A stretch of 64,000 nucleotides of DNA from Castellaniella sp036379515. Its GTDB lineage: Bacteria > Pseudomonadota > Gammaproteobacteria > Burkholderiales > Burkholderiaceae_B. The position numbers and the translations under genes were made by a program. Positions 14,152-22,241 of the stretch are shown piece by piece; the first letter of the stretch is position 1, and each line of letters opens with the position of its first letter. The stretch spans positions 1 through 64,000 of the forward strand of contig NZ_DASVGN010000032.1 of the NCBI RefSeq assembly GCF_036379515.1, in the 5' to 3' direction. The notes below the pieces were generated by a model, which was not told the origin of the DNA, searched no databases, and saw only the letters and a program-made list of their open reading frames with translations.

Positions 14152-15353
14152 GAGGCGAGGTTTTCTTGAATGATGTGCCGGATGAGGGCGTTGACCTCGG
14201 CCGGACTATGGTCGTAGACGGGTGTGTGGGAGGCCGCCGTGGGTGCGCCTTTGGGAGCCGTCTTTGGGGTCGTGGACAGGTCTACATCAACCGTCATCGA
14301 CAGACCCACGCGCAACGGGTGCTTTTTCAGCTCGGCGGGGTCCAGTGCAATGCGCACGGGGACCCGTTGGATCACTTTGATCCAGTTGCCGCTGGCATTT
14401 TGAGCAGGGAGCAGAGCAAAGGCGCTGCCGCTGCCCGCCGAGATGCCTACCACGGTGCCGTGATAGGTCACCTTGCTGCCGTAGAAGTCCGAGACCAGCG
14501 TGGCCTTTTGGCCTGGTTCCACGTCAGCCAGCTGGTTTTCCTTGAAGTTGGCGTCTACCCACAGGCTTTGCAGCGGAACGATGGTCATGAGGGGCGTACC
14601 CGGCTGGATGCGTTGGCCCAGTTGAACCGAGCGTTGTGCCACCATGCCGCTGACAGGTGCCAGCACATGAGTGCGCACGTTGGCGAGCCAGGCTTGCCGA
14701 ACTCGATCGGCGGCCTGCCGGACGTCCGGGTGATTAGCGACGGTACTGCCGCGCGTCAGGGCCTGGTTGGTCGCGAGTTTGGCTTTGGCCGCCGCAAGGG
14801 CTGCCTTGGCTTGAGCAACGCCCGCTTGGGCTGACTTGACGGCGATCTGGGCGTGCAGCAATTCTTCGCCACTCACCCCGCCCGTGTTGCGCAAGGCGTT
14901 ACGCCGCTGCAGGTCATTCTGAGCCTTGTGCAGCTGTGTGTCGGCTTGCTCCACGTTGGCCTCGCCCACCGCGACGTCAGCTGCCAGAGCGTCGTTTTGC
15001 ACGAACAGCGTCTGTGTATGGCGTACGGTCTGTGCCAGAGATTGTTCAGCCTGTGTCAGCGCGATTTCGGTGTCACTGCCATCGAGCGTGACCAGGCGGG
15101 CCCCTTGAGTAATGGTCTGAGTGTCGTCGGCGTCGATGGCTGTGACCGTTCCTGGAATCTGGGCACTGACCTGGACGAGGTTGCCGTGAACATAGGCGTC
15201 GTCGGTGGACTCGTAATGAGAGGCGTAGATCGTCCACCACACGCCGTAGAGCACGGCAATCAGAATGAAAACGATCGTGGCCCACACCAGCAGACGCTTG
15301 CGAGTGGTCTTGGTCTTGGCCTTGGTCTTGGTACCGGTACTGGATTCAGTCAT
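14148..15353 (-). CDS. emrA: EmrA-type periplasmic adaptor (HlyD/MFP)
   Basis: A 401-residue membrane fusion protein has a Lys/Thr-rich cytoplasmic N-terminus, one membrane anchor (LLVWATIVFILIAVLYGVWW, about 20-40), and the lipoyl half-motif STDDAYVHGNLVQVSAQIPG. A helical hairpin rich in Ala/Gln (about 90-210) and the beta-barrel domain with LWVDANFKENQLADVEPGQ follow. It bridges EmrB and the outer membrane factor encoded upstream. Length and order are typical of EmrA. Confidence 0.93.
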   Translation of the reverse strand: MTESSTGTKTKAKTKTTRKRLLVWATIVFILIAVLYGVWWTIYASHYESTDDAYVHGNLVQVSAQIPGTVTAIDADDTQTITQGARLVTLDGSDTEIALTQAEQSLAQTVRHTQTLFVQNDALAADVAVGEANVEQADTQLHKAQNDLQRRNALRNTGGVSGEELLHAQIAVKSAQAGVAQAKAALAAAKAKLATNQALTRGSTVANHPDVRQAADRVRQAWLANVRTHVLAPVSGMVAQRSVQLGQRIQPGTPLMTIVPLQSLWVDANFKENQLADVEPGQKATLVSDFYGSKVTYHGTVVGISAGSGSAFALLPAQNASGNWIKVIQRVPVRIALDPAELKKHPLRVGLSMTVDVDLSTTPKTAPKGAPTAASHTPVYDHSPAEVNALIRHIIQENLAS

Positions 15354-15373
15354 GATTCAATGAGGCAAAGGAA

Positions 15374-16798
15374 TTAATGTGATGTCTTAGGGGTGGTTTG
15401 ACCCGATGTCGGCTCTTGGTAGCCGCCACCCAGGGCTGTTTCCAGCTGAGCGTCCAGAATGTAGGCGCGCGCATGCAGATCGGTGGTCTGAATGGTCTGC
15501 TTCAAGACTTCGCTTTGTGCGAGCAAGACCTGGACGAAGTCACCCAGCCCCTGGCGGTAGCGGTCGAGTGCCACGTCGTAGGCCGATGAGATCGCTTTCA
15601 GGCTGGCTTCCTGGTGCTGGATCTGGTCTTGCAAAGAACGGATGGAGGCGCTGGTGTCGGCTACTTCGCGCAGGGCCGTCAGGACCGTCTCGTTATATTG
15701 CGCGATGGCCGCATCGCGGGCGGCTCGGCGGCCAGCAAGCTTTGCGTTGAGTGCGCCCGCATTGAATATGGGGAGCGTCAGGACGGGGCCCACACTATCG
15801 TTGCGGCTGCTGCTGCGAATCAGCTGGTCCATCCCCAGAGACAGGTAGCTGGCCACCACGGAAAGGTTCACGTTGGGCAGAAAGTCCGCTTTTGCAGCGG
15901 AAACCTCAGCACCCGCTGCCTCGGCCTGCAGGCGAGCCGCGACGATGTCGGCGCGGCGCCCCAGCAAGGCCATGGGCATGTGCTCAGGTACGCCTTGCGG
16001 CAGGGCGCGCCCGTGTTGTGCGGCCACGGCGGGCAGCTGTTCGGGTGCCATCCCCAACAAGGCAGCCAACTGATGCTGCAGCAGGTTGACGTTGTTGCGT
16101 GCCTGGGCCAGCTGCACTTGTGCCGCTGAAACCGCAGAATCCGCCTGGTCTACGTCGACCTGGGTACCCAGGCCGTTGCGGTAGCGGTCGCGGGTGATGT
16201 CCAGTGCCTTCTGCAGTTTGCCCACAATGGTTTCTATGGCCTGTGATTGTGCCAGCGCGTCTTGCAACTGGAAGTAGCTTTGAGACACGGCCGATACCAG
16301 GAGTGCGCGAGCTTGTTGCGCCTCTGCCTGTGCTGCCAGGGCTTGCTGTCCTGCGGCTTTGGCCAGTGACCGTTGCTTGCCCCATAGGTCGAGGTTGAAA
16401 TCCAGCTCCAGGCCAAGGCCGGTATCGGTTTGGAACGACCCGCCCAGTGGCGGCGGGTAGATGTAAGTTTCGCTCAACCGCTCACGCGTCACGTGGTAAT
16501 TGGCGTTGACCTGCGGCCATTGGACAGCGCGGGCGCCCCGCGCGGTGGCCTGTGCCATGCGGACCCGTGCCGTTGCCACTTGTAGGGTGGGGCTGGATTT
16601 GAGGGCCTGTGCAATCAGTGCGTTGAGTTGAGGGTCCTGATAGCGCGTCCACCATTGGGTGTCGGGCCAGGCGATGGGGGCCTGGGCTTCGAGCGCCAGC
16701 GAGTGGGCCGTGACGGGTTGGACGGCGGATGGGCCAGGATCGATCTGGGCACATGCCGAGAGCGAGAGAGCGAGCAACAGGGGGAGCAGACGTTTCAT
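15374..16798 (-). CDS. NodT/OprM-type outer membrane efflux lipoprotein
   Basis: This 474-residue TolC-family protein has a lipoprotein signal (MKRLLPLLLALSLSAC, acylated Cys16). Two homologous repeats typical of outer-membrane efflux channels follow, for example ALKSSPTLQVATARVRMAQA near the N-terminus and LGRRADIVAARLQAEAAGAE in the middle. It is the first gene of the efflux operon, 20 bp before emrA, and provides the outer-membrane tunnel for EmrAB. Expression is probably repressed by the adjacent MarR protein through the 19-bp box upstream. Confidence 0.93.
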   Translation of the reverse strand: MKRLLPLLLALSLSACAQIDPGPSAVQPVTAHSLALEAQAPIAWPDTQWWTRYQDPQLNALIAQALKSSPTLQVATARVRMAQATARGARAVQWPQVNANYHVTRERLSETYIYPPPLGGSFQTDTGLGLELDFNLDLWGKQRSLAKAAGQQALAAQAEAQQARALLVSAVSQSYFQLQDALAQSQAIETIVGKLQKALDITRDRYRNGLGTQVDVDQADSAVSAAQVQLAQARNNVNLLQHQLAALLGMAPEQLPAVAAQHGRALPQGVPEHMPMALLGRRADIVAARLQAEAAGAEVSAAKADFLPNVNLSVVASYLSLGMDQLIRSSSRNDSVGPVLTLPIFNAGALNAKLAGRRAARDAAIAQYNETVLTALREVADTSASIRSLQDQIQHQEASLKAISSAYDVALDRYRQGLGDFVQVLLAQSEVLKQTIQTTDLHARAYILDAQLETALGGGYQEPTSGQTTPKTSH

Positions 16799-16832
16799 GC
16801 TGACAGAAAACTGAATATTGTTGATGTTGACT

Positions 16833-16851
16833 GTATCTGACTAGGCAATTA
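16833..16851. promoter_or_regulatory. MarR-type box upstream of the efflux operon
   Basis: The 19-bp sequence GTATCTGACTAGGCAATTA is found here and again, identical, at 17428-17446 before marR. It lies 35 bp upstream of the outer-membrane-factor ATG and overlaps the probable -10. The shared box implies both units are controlled by the same regulator. Confidence 0.8.
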
Positions 16852-16866
16852 TATAAGGCCTGTCAA
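16838..16866 (-). promoter_or_regulatory. Probable promoter of the efflux operon
   Basis: On the minus strand TTGACA (16861-16866) and TAGTCA (16838-16843) are 17 bp apart. The -10 sits inside the 19-bp repeat, so a bound repressor would occlude RNA polymerase. The -10 match is modest. Confidence 0.5.
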
Positions 16867-16886
16867 TGGATATGAGTGAGCAGTGG

Positions 16887-17408
16887 CTATTTTTTGTCGC
16901 CTGGCTGTGCGTCGAAATAGTGCTCTCCATTGGCAATCATGCGTTTGAGCAGGCTGAGGAGCATGCGGAATTCGTCTTCAGAGAAGCCTTGCAGATGAAG
17001 GTTCAGCGTGTCGGCGATGAGCGGCAGGATGCGCGAAGTGACTCGGTGACCCTCATCGGTGAGCACGATCTTGACGACGCGCCGGTCGTCGCAAGCACGC
17101 TCGCGCTGAAGAAATCCCTTGGCCTCCAGTCGGTCCAAGGCCCGAGTGACGGCCCCGGTGTCGATGTTGAGCGCGCGTGCCAGTTCTGCTGGCGTGTCTA
17201 TGCCTTTGTGGTGAATGAGCAGCAGCGGGCGCCACTGATAGGCCGTCAGGCCCAGGGGGCAAGCCTTATGGTCCATGACACGATGCAGCAGCATGTGCAG
17301 GTGTTTCAGGAGAAGGCCGACGTTGTGATCGGGCCCGAGATCCCCGGGATCACTGCTGTAGAAGCCGGACTGCGTTGTGTGTTCCGGCGGGATGAGAGGT
17401 GCTTGCAT
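16887..17408 (-). CDS. MarR-family regulator of the efflux operon
   Basis: A 173-residue MarR/EmrR-type protein contains a winged HTH at about residues 70-125 (TPAELARALNIDTGAVTRAL, then RLEAKGFLQRERACDDRR) between dimerisation helices. It probably represses itself and the adjacent efflux operon and is released by pump substrates. ATG 17408 lies only 6 nt after the -10 hexamer of its promoter, suggesting a leaderless mRNA. No alternative start fits the family better. The gene is upstream of and in the same direction as the efflux genes. Confidence 0.9.
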   Translation of the reverse strand: MQAPLIPPEHTTQSGFYSSDPGDLGPDHNVGLLLKHLHMLLHRVMDHKACPLGLTAYQWRPLLLIHHKGIDTPAELARALNIDTGAVTRALDRLEAKGFLQRERACDDRRVVKIVLTDEGHRVTSRILPLIADTLNLHLQGFSEDEFRMLLSLLKRMIANGEHYFDAQPGDKK

Positions 17409-17414
17409 ACTAGA

Positions 17415-17443
17415 ATTGTATACCTCAGTATCTGACTAGGCAA
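17415..17443 (-). promoter_or_regulatory. marR promoter
   Basis: On the minus strand TTGCCT (17438-17443) is followed after 17 bp by TACAAT (17415-17420). The -35 lies inside the 19-bp repeat, giving a direct route to autorepression. The predicted transcription start is at or next to the marR ATG (17408). Confidence 0.7.
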
Positions 17444-17446
17444 TTA
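17428..17446. promoter_or_regulatory. MarR-type box upstream of marR
   Basis: This is the second perfect copy of the 19-bp sequence seen at 16833-16851, in the same orientation relative to the gene it precedes. It begins 20 bp upstream of the marR start and covers the -35 region. Confidence 0.8.
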
Positions 17447-17674
17447 CCATGAACTTACCCACCCGCAGCGTGTTCTGGACGGGGTTCATGCTGGCGGGCT
17501 TAAAGGCGGTCTTCTTTTCGGTCAAGGCCGTGGTGGCGCAGCTGCTGTCTCTGCAGGGTGTAGGCGCGCTGGAGGCTGCCAGGTATTACTCGCCCAGTTT
17601 CCTTGGCGTTCTGGGCCAGCCGGGGCCGGTGCCCGCCCTGATTCTGGGGCGGCGCAGAGTCCGAGTCCCCCTGA
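17447..17674. other. Intergenic stretch with one weak ORF
   Basis: Between marR and the patatin gene a plus-strand frame opens at ATG 17449, starting MNLPTRSVFWTGFMLAGLKA. It runs on to 17745 into the antisense of the patatin gene. The first 40 residues look like membrane sequence, but there is no ribosome-binding site and the rest is Arg-rich antisense translation. It may be a decayed gene remnant or chance. I see no clear terminator here. Confidence 0.3.
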
Positions 17675-18883
17675 TTATTTTGCGGTCTTGGTCCTGGATG
17701 GGGACATGGTCTGTTCGATTTCGTCGCGGTGCACGTCGTGTGTGACGAATCCGGAGTCATTGTCCGGCATGTCCAGGTATGACGGATGCGCCAGTGTATT
17801 TCGACTGTCGTGCAGACCGCTGGCCCAGTGCTCACGCATCGTGGCGGGCCCGAACTGGAAGTCGCGGAAGTGCTGTTCGTAGGGCTTGTCGCGGTAGATC
17901 AGGTGGATGATGTTGCTGCGGGGAGATGCTGCCAGCTCGGCAGCCTGTCGGCAGGCAAGGAGTTCGTCTCGCAGCTTTTCGGGGACATTGTCCAGCACCT
18001 GGCGCAGCAGGCGTTGCATTTTCCGGTAGCTGCGCATTTCGTTGGTGACCGAGCGCGTACGGCTGGAATAGCGGATGTCCTGAACGCGGTCGCCCACTTC
18101 GCTCAGGTTGTGCGGTACCGGGCCGCGCGCGGACCAGAGGTCCACCTGGAACACGAGCGAGTCGCGTTCCGGGTGCTGTTGCAGCACTTTGGCCAGTGGT
18201 GTGTTCGACACCAGGCCCCCATCCCAGTAGTATTCACCTTCGATTTCAATGGCTGGGAAGGCAGGGGGGAGCGCCCCTGAAGCCATGAAATGCTCGGGTT
18301 GCAGGCGGGTGCGGTGGTTGTCGAAGTAGGCAAAGTTTCCAGTCCGCACGTTGACCGCTCCCACTGACACGTGCAGTCCGGAGTCGTTGATGCGATCGAA
18401 GTCGCATAGCGCTTCGAGTGTTTCTTTGAGCGGACGTGTATCGTAATGGCCCACGCAGGTCGGGTCCAGTGAACTGGACAGAATCGCCGGCGGAAACCGA
18501 GGTCGGAAGAAACCCTTTTGCCCCACCATGAGGGCGCTGCTGGCGTGCAGCGCCCCTAGTGCCTGGCGAGCCAGGTCGCTGGTGTGGAACAGGCTTTGCT
18601 CCATCAGGGGGTTGGCGCTGGTTCCGAAGTAGGGTTGACAGATCAGGTCCCAGAATTCGTGCAGGCGTTCGATCTGGCGCTCCGGAGGGTTGCCGGCAAT
18701 GATGGCGACATTGATGGCGCCGATTGAAATCCCGGCCAGATCAGTGAGCGTGATTCCGGCTTCGTGCAGCCCTTCGTAGACGCCGGCCTGGTAGGCTCCG
18801 AGCGCGCCGCCGCCCTGAAGCACCAGCGCGCGTACTTGGTACGCCTCTGAGGCGGTGACGACCCGGTTTTCAGTCTTGGGCAT
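17675..18883 (-). CDS. Patatin-like phospholipase with DUF3734-type C-terminus
   Basis: The 402-residue protein has a patatin domain at about 18-210 with the oxyanion loop LQGGGALGAYQAGV, the nucleophile elbow GISIG (Ser about 53) and the catalytic Asp in YWDGGLVSNTPL (about 218-230). The C-terminal 150 residues resemble the DUF3734 domain that follows patatin in many Proteobacteria. It likely hydrolyses acyl esters in the cytoplasm or at the inner membrane; no signal peptide is seen. Its start lies within the end of the lysR gene (14-bp overlap), so the two are co-transcribed. Confidence 0.9.
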   Translation of the reverse strand: MPKTENRVVTASEAYQVRALVLQGGGALGAYQAGVYEGLHEAGITLTDLAGISIGAINVAIIAGNPPERQIERLHEFWDLICQPYFGTSANPLMEQSLFHTSDLARQALGALHASSALMVGQKGFFRPRFPPAILSSSLDPTCVGHYDTRPLKETLEALCDFDRINDSGLHVSVGAVNVRTGNFAYFDNHRTRLQPEHFMASGALPPAFPAIEIEGEYYWDGGLVSNTPLAKVLQQHPERDSLVFQVDLWSARGPVPHNLSEVGDRVQDIRYSSRTRSVTNEMRSYRKMQRLLRQVLDNVPEKLRDELLACRQAAELAASPRSNIIHLIYRDKPYEQHFRDFQFGPATMREHWASGLHDSRNTLAHPSYLDMPDNDSGFVTHDVHRDEIEQTMSPSRTKTAK

Positions 18884-19769
18884 GAGCAGGAATCTCCAGT
18901 GAGTTCAGGAAGGCCTCAATCAGCGTACCGCGATATCGGCTGCGGTGCAGCACGATCGAGAGGCGTCTGTCCAGATGCAGAAAGGGCGTATGCAGTACGC
19001 GCAGGCGCCCGGTCGCCACGGCGTCGCGCGTGGCAGCCTCGGGCAGGCACGCAATGCCCAGCCCTGCGATGACGGCCTGCTTGATGGCCTCGATCTGACC
19101 CAGTTCCAGTAGGATTCTCCCCGGCGGCAGCGATGTGAGTGCCTGTTCGGTCTGGTCGCGGGTCGCGGAGCCGCGCTCGCGCAGAATCCAGTGCGAACCA
19201 GCAAAATCCTGGGGTACGAGTGCCGATTTTCGTGCCAGAGCATCCGCCGGCGATGCGCATACCACCAGCGCGTCGTTGCGCCAGGTCAGAGTCTCGAGTT
19301 GCGAGTGGTGCACAGGCCCTTCGACACAGGCCAGATCGATTTCTCGATCGAGCAACCGGCGTGTGATGTCTCGTGTGTTGTCCACTGTCAAATGCAGGGC
19401 GATCATGGGGTGTTGGGCCACGATTGGCCCCAGAAGTTCCCCCACGAGGTAGTTGCCTACGGTGTTGCTGGCGCCGATGTGCAGTTCTCCGCTCAATGCA
19501 TCCGCTGGGTTGGCCTGGCGGCGCTGCATGTCCAGAAGGCGTTCAACGATTTCCTGGGCGCGCGCAAGCTGTTCAGCGCCCTGGGCATTCAGATGCAGCC
19601 GCCCTCGAATGCGGTCGAACAGGGGCGTTCCCAAGTGGCGCTCGAGGTCGGCGAGCGCCATGCTGACCGCGGGCTGGGTCAGGTGCAGCTGATCGGCGGC
19701 TCGTCGCACGCTTCCCAGCGTGGCGACGGCGATGAAGACTTCGAGCTGGCGGGTGCTGATGCCAATCAT
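18870..19769 (-). CDS. LysR-family transcriptional regulator
   Basis: This 299-residue protein has the LysR N-terminal winged HTH (RQLEVFIAVATLGSVRRAAD ... LTQPAVSMALADLERHLG) and a periplasmic-binding-like effector domain from about residue 90. It precedes and overlaps the patatin gene, which it may control. Unlike most LysR pairs the two genes run in the same direction, so any regulation would be of its own operon or of other loci. Ligand unknown. Confidence 0.92.
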   Translation of the reverse strand: MIGISTRQLEVFIAVATLGSVRRAADQLHLTQPAVSMALADLERHLGTPLFDRIRGRLHLNAQGAEQLARAQEIVERLLDMQRRQANPADALSGELHIGASNTVGNYLVGELLGPIVAQHPMIALHLTVDNTRDITRRLLDREIDLACVEGPVHHSQLETLTWRNDALVVCASPADALARKSALVPQDFAGSHWILRERGSATRDQTEQALTSLPPGRILLELGQIEAIKQAVIAGLGIACLPEAATRDAVATGRLRVLHTPFLHLDRRLSIVLHRSRYRGTLIEAFLNSLEIPAHAQD

Positions 19770-19872
19770 GGATGCCTGAGTGTTTATTTATTCAGACAAA
19801 TTTATAGCATTCTGGAACATCATTCAAAATATTGATGGCGCTTTGACCGATGATGCCTTGTTCGGGCGGGTT

Positions 19873-20250
19873 TCAGGCAAACCACGAGGCGGGATCGTGC
19901 CGAATGGCGACCCCTACGATGTACGCGAAGATACCGACCGCAAGCAGGGCTGCCGTGAACCTCGTGCCTGGGGTAGGCCCGCGCTTGATGGCAATGGTTC
20001 CGACCACGATGTAGCACGCCAGCAGGGCAAGCTTGGTGAGTATCCAGGGCTGAAAGGGGCCAACCAGAATGGCCAGGATCACGCCGCAGATGAACAGTAT
20101 GCTGTCGACCACGTGGGGCGCGATGCGCACCAGGCGGCTTTGCAGCAGCGCTGAACCGGTGATCGACCAGTAGGCGCGGATGGTGAAGAAGACGATGCTC
20201 AGACTGACGGCAGTCATGTGCAGGTTCTTGATGGGGGTGTAGAACTCCAT
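19873..20250 (-). CDS. SirB2-family membrane protein
   Basis: This is a 125-residue protein with four hydrophobic helices and the family's conserved N-terminus (YTPIKNLHMTAVSLSIVFFT). SirB2 proteins were named for effects on invasion-gene expression in Salmonella; their biochemical role is unclear. ATG 20250 is preferred because GAGG lies 7 nt before it. An in-frame ATG at 20262 is possible. It stands alone on the minus strand between lysR and the ABC transporter. Confidence 0.85.
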   Translation of the reverse strand: MEFYTPIKNLHMTAVSLSIVFFTIRAYWSITGSALLQSRLVRIAPHVVDSILFICGVILAILVGPFQPWILTKLALLACYIVVGTIAIKRGPTPGTRFTAALLAVGIFAYIVGVAIRHDPASWFA

Positions 20251-20331
20251 GGGACCTCGCATGCGGACCGCACGGCGTGTGCGGCGGAATCAGCCAGGGG
20301 AGTGTACCGTACGGACCTGCCCGCGGCAGGT

Positions 20332-22131
20332 CTACGGCGTTACGCTAATGGGGGATAGCGTCCATCCGCCTCCCCGACCTTGCAGCACGAGCTCGATTCC
20401 ATGGTGACGCCGCAACGAGCTGCGGTGGCCCACGCTGACGATGCGGGCATCGGGCAGACGCTCACGCAGCAGTCTGTACATGGCATCTTCCAGGCCTTCA
20501 TCCATGGCCGAGGTTGCCTCATCCAGGAAGGCGACGCTTGGTTGTGCAATGAGCAGGCGGCCAAAAGCGAGTCTCTGTTGTTCGCCCAGAGACAGGATGC
20601 GGCTCCAGTCGTCGCGCAGATCCAGCCTGTCGCTCAAGTGTCCCAGTTGCACCAGATTCAGGGTCGCGATGTCATCGTCTTGTGTGCTTGGGTCGACTGG
20701 TTGCGGGTAGTGCAGCGCTTGCCGCAGCGTGCCCAGAGGCAGATAGGGTTTCTGGGCCAGGAACAGCGAAGAGGCTTGTGGCCGGACGATCTCTCCGGAA
20801 CCGTAGGGCCAGATGCCCGCGATCATGCGTAACAGCGTGGTTTTCCCCGCACCTGAAGGGCCGCGCACGAGCAGGGGCTGTTCGCTGGAGACCTCCAGGT
20901 TGACGTCCTTGAGCAGGGCTTCGCCATCCGGGCGGCAGACTGTGACGTTCAGGAGCGCGAGGCGGTGCCCGTCCTGGCGGGTCGCGGGCAAGGTCATGGC
21001 GCGCGCCGCGTCGATTGTCTCGTCAAATCCGGTCAGACGGTCCAGGGTGGCGCGATAGGTGGCGAAACTGTCGTAGATGTTGCGGAAGAAGGATAAATTG
21101 CTCTGCAGCTGCCCGAAGGCCTGTGCTGTCTGGATGAGATCGCCCAGACTGATCTGCTTGGTGAAGAAGCGCGTGGCCTGGATGATGAATGGAAAGACGA
21201 CCGCCGCTTGCGTGACGACGAAGTTGAACCCCAAAAACTTGAGTGACCGGTAGATGATGGCCCAGGCATTGCCAATCACCTGGCGAAACACCTGACGCAG
21301 CATGCCGCCCTCAACGCGTTCGCCTCGGTAGAAGGCGATGCTCTCGGCATATTCGCGCACGCGAACCAGGGCGTAACGATAATCAGCGTTGAGTTTTTCA
21401 TTCAGGAAGTTCAACCGGATGAGCGGCTTGCCGATCCAGATCGCCAGAATGGTGGCAACGAAGACGTAGATGAATACCAGAAACACCATCGCACGCGGGA
21501 TGTCGTATCCCAGGACGGTCATAGGGCCTGACAGATGCCAAAGGATTGTCGTGAAGGCGATGGTCGATACCGACGAGTTGATGAGGCCTACCCCGAGCGT
21601 CATGGAAGTCTGCGCAAAGCTCGTGATGTCCTGCTGGATACGCTGATCCGGATTGTCGGCCAGATGGCTGAGCGAAAGCGACCGATAATAGGCCTGATGC
21701 TCGGTCCAGCGCACCAGCATGCGCTCGTTGAGCCATTCGCGCCAATGCACCGTGAAGGCCTGCTCCACGTAGAAGTCGAACAGCGATCGCACGACGTGCA
21801 CCGTGGCCAGGATGGCGAAAAGCAGCATGGCGGCCCAGAAGCCCGCCTCGTCGAGCTTTTGCAGTGCGCTGTACATGGTGTTGTACCAGTTGGAGAACAG
21901 CACATCCACGCGCACGGCCGCCAAGGTCAGGAGCAGAATCAGGGCCAGCCCGGCAATCGGTTTCCAGCTGCGTCGCGGCGAAAAATAGGCGGCAGTCAGT
22001 TGCCAGAACTGTGGGCCCCAGCGCGTGAAGCGCACCAGGCCCCAGGTGGCGAGTGCCCCGACCAACAGGGTCAGCACATAGGCTTTGACGAGCCACAGAC
22101 CACTATCGGCCAGCACTACTTTCCATTCCAT
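20332..22131 (-). CDS. SbmA/YddA-type ABC transporter (fused permease-ATPase)
   Basis: A 599-residue half-transporter has an ABC_membrane_2-type permease (about 1-330, six spans, with VDVLFSNWYNTMYSALQKLD near span 2) and an ATPase domain. Walker A is GPSGAGKTTLL, the signature-like sequence is SLGEQQRLAFGR and Walker B is VAFLDEATSAMDE. Relatives (YddA, Rv1819c, ABCD-like proteins) move hydrophobic or cobalamin-type substrates. Substrate cannot be told from sequence. The signature has LGEQQ instead of LSGGQ, as is common in this subfamily. Confidence 0.9.
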   Translation of the reverse strand: MEWKVVLADSGLWLVKAYVLTLLVGALATWGLVRFTRWGPQFWQLTAAYFSPRRSWKPIAGLALILLLTLAAVRVDVLFSNWYNTMYSALQKLDEAGFWAAMLLFAILATVHVVRSLFDFYVEQAFTVHWREWLNERMLVRWTEHQAYYRSLSLSHLADNPDQRIQQDITSFAQTSMTLGVGLINSSVSTIAFTTILWHLSGPMTVLGYDIPRAMVFLVFIYVFVATILAIWIGKPLIRLNFLNEKLNADYRYALVRVREYAESIAFYRGERVEGGMLRQVFRQVIGNAWAIIYRSLKFLGFNFVVTQAAVVFPFIIQATRFFTKQISLGDLIQTAQAFGQLQSNLSFFRNIYDSFATYRATLDRLTGFDETIDAARAMTLPATRQDGHRLALLNVTVCRPDGEALLKDVNLEVSSEQPLLVRGPSGAGKTTLLRMIAGIWPYGSGEIVRPQASSLFLAQKPYLPLGTLRQALHYPQPVDPSTQDDDIATLNLVQLGHLSDRLDLRDDWSRILSLGEQQRLAFGRLLIAQPSVAFLDEATSAMDEGLEDAMYRLLRERLPDARIVSVGHRSSLRRHHGIELVLQGRGGGWTLSPISVTP

Positions 22132-22241
22132 GGGAGTCGGAGTTCCTTGAAAGGCAGATCCACGTTTGGCCCGCTGCCGGGCATTGTAGGTTGGATGGAT
22201 CGTACCTGAAAAGGTTTCCGGCTCCCAGGTTCAGCCGGTGC

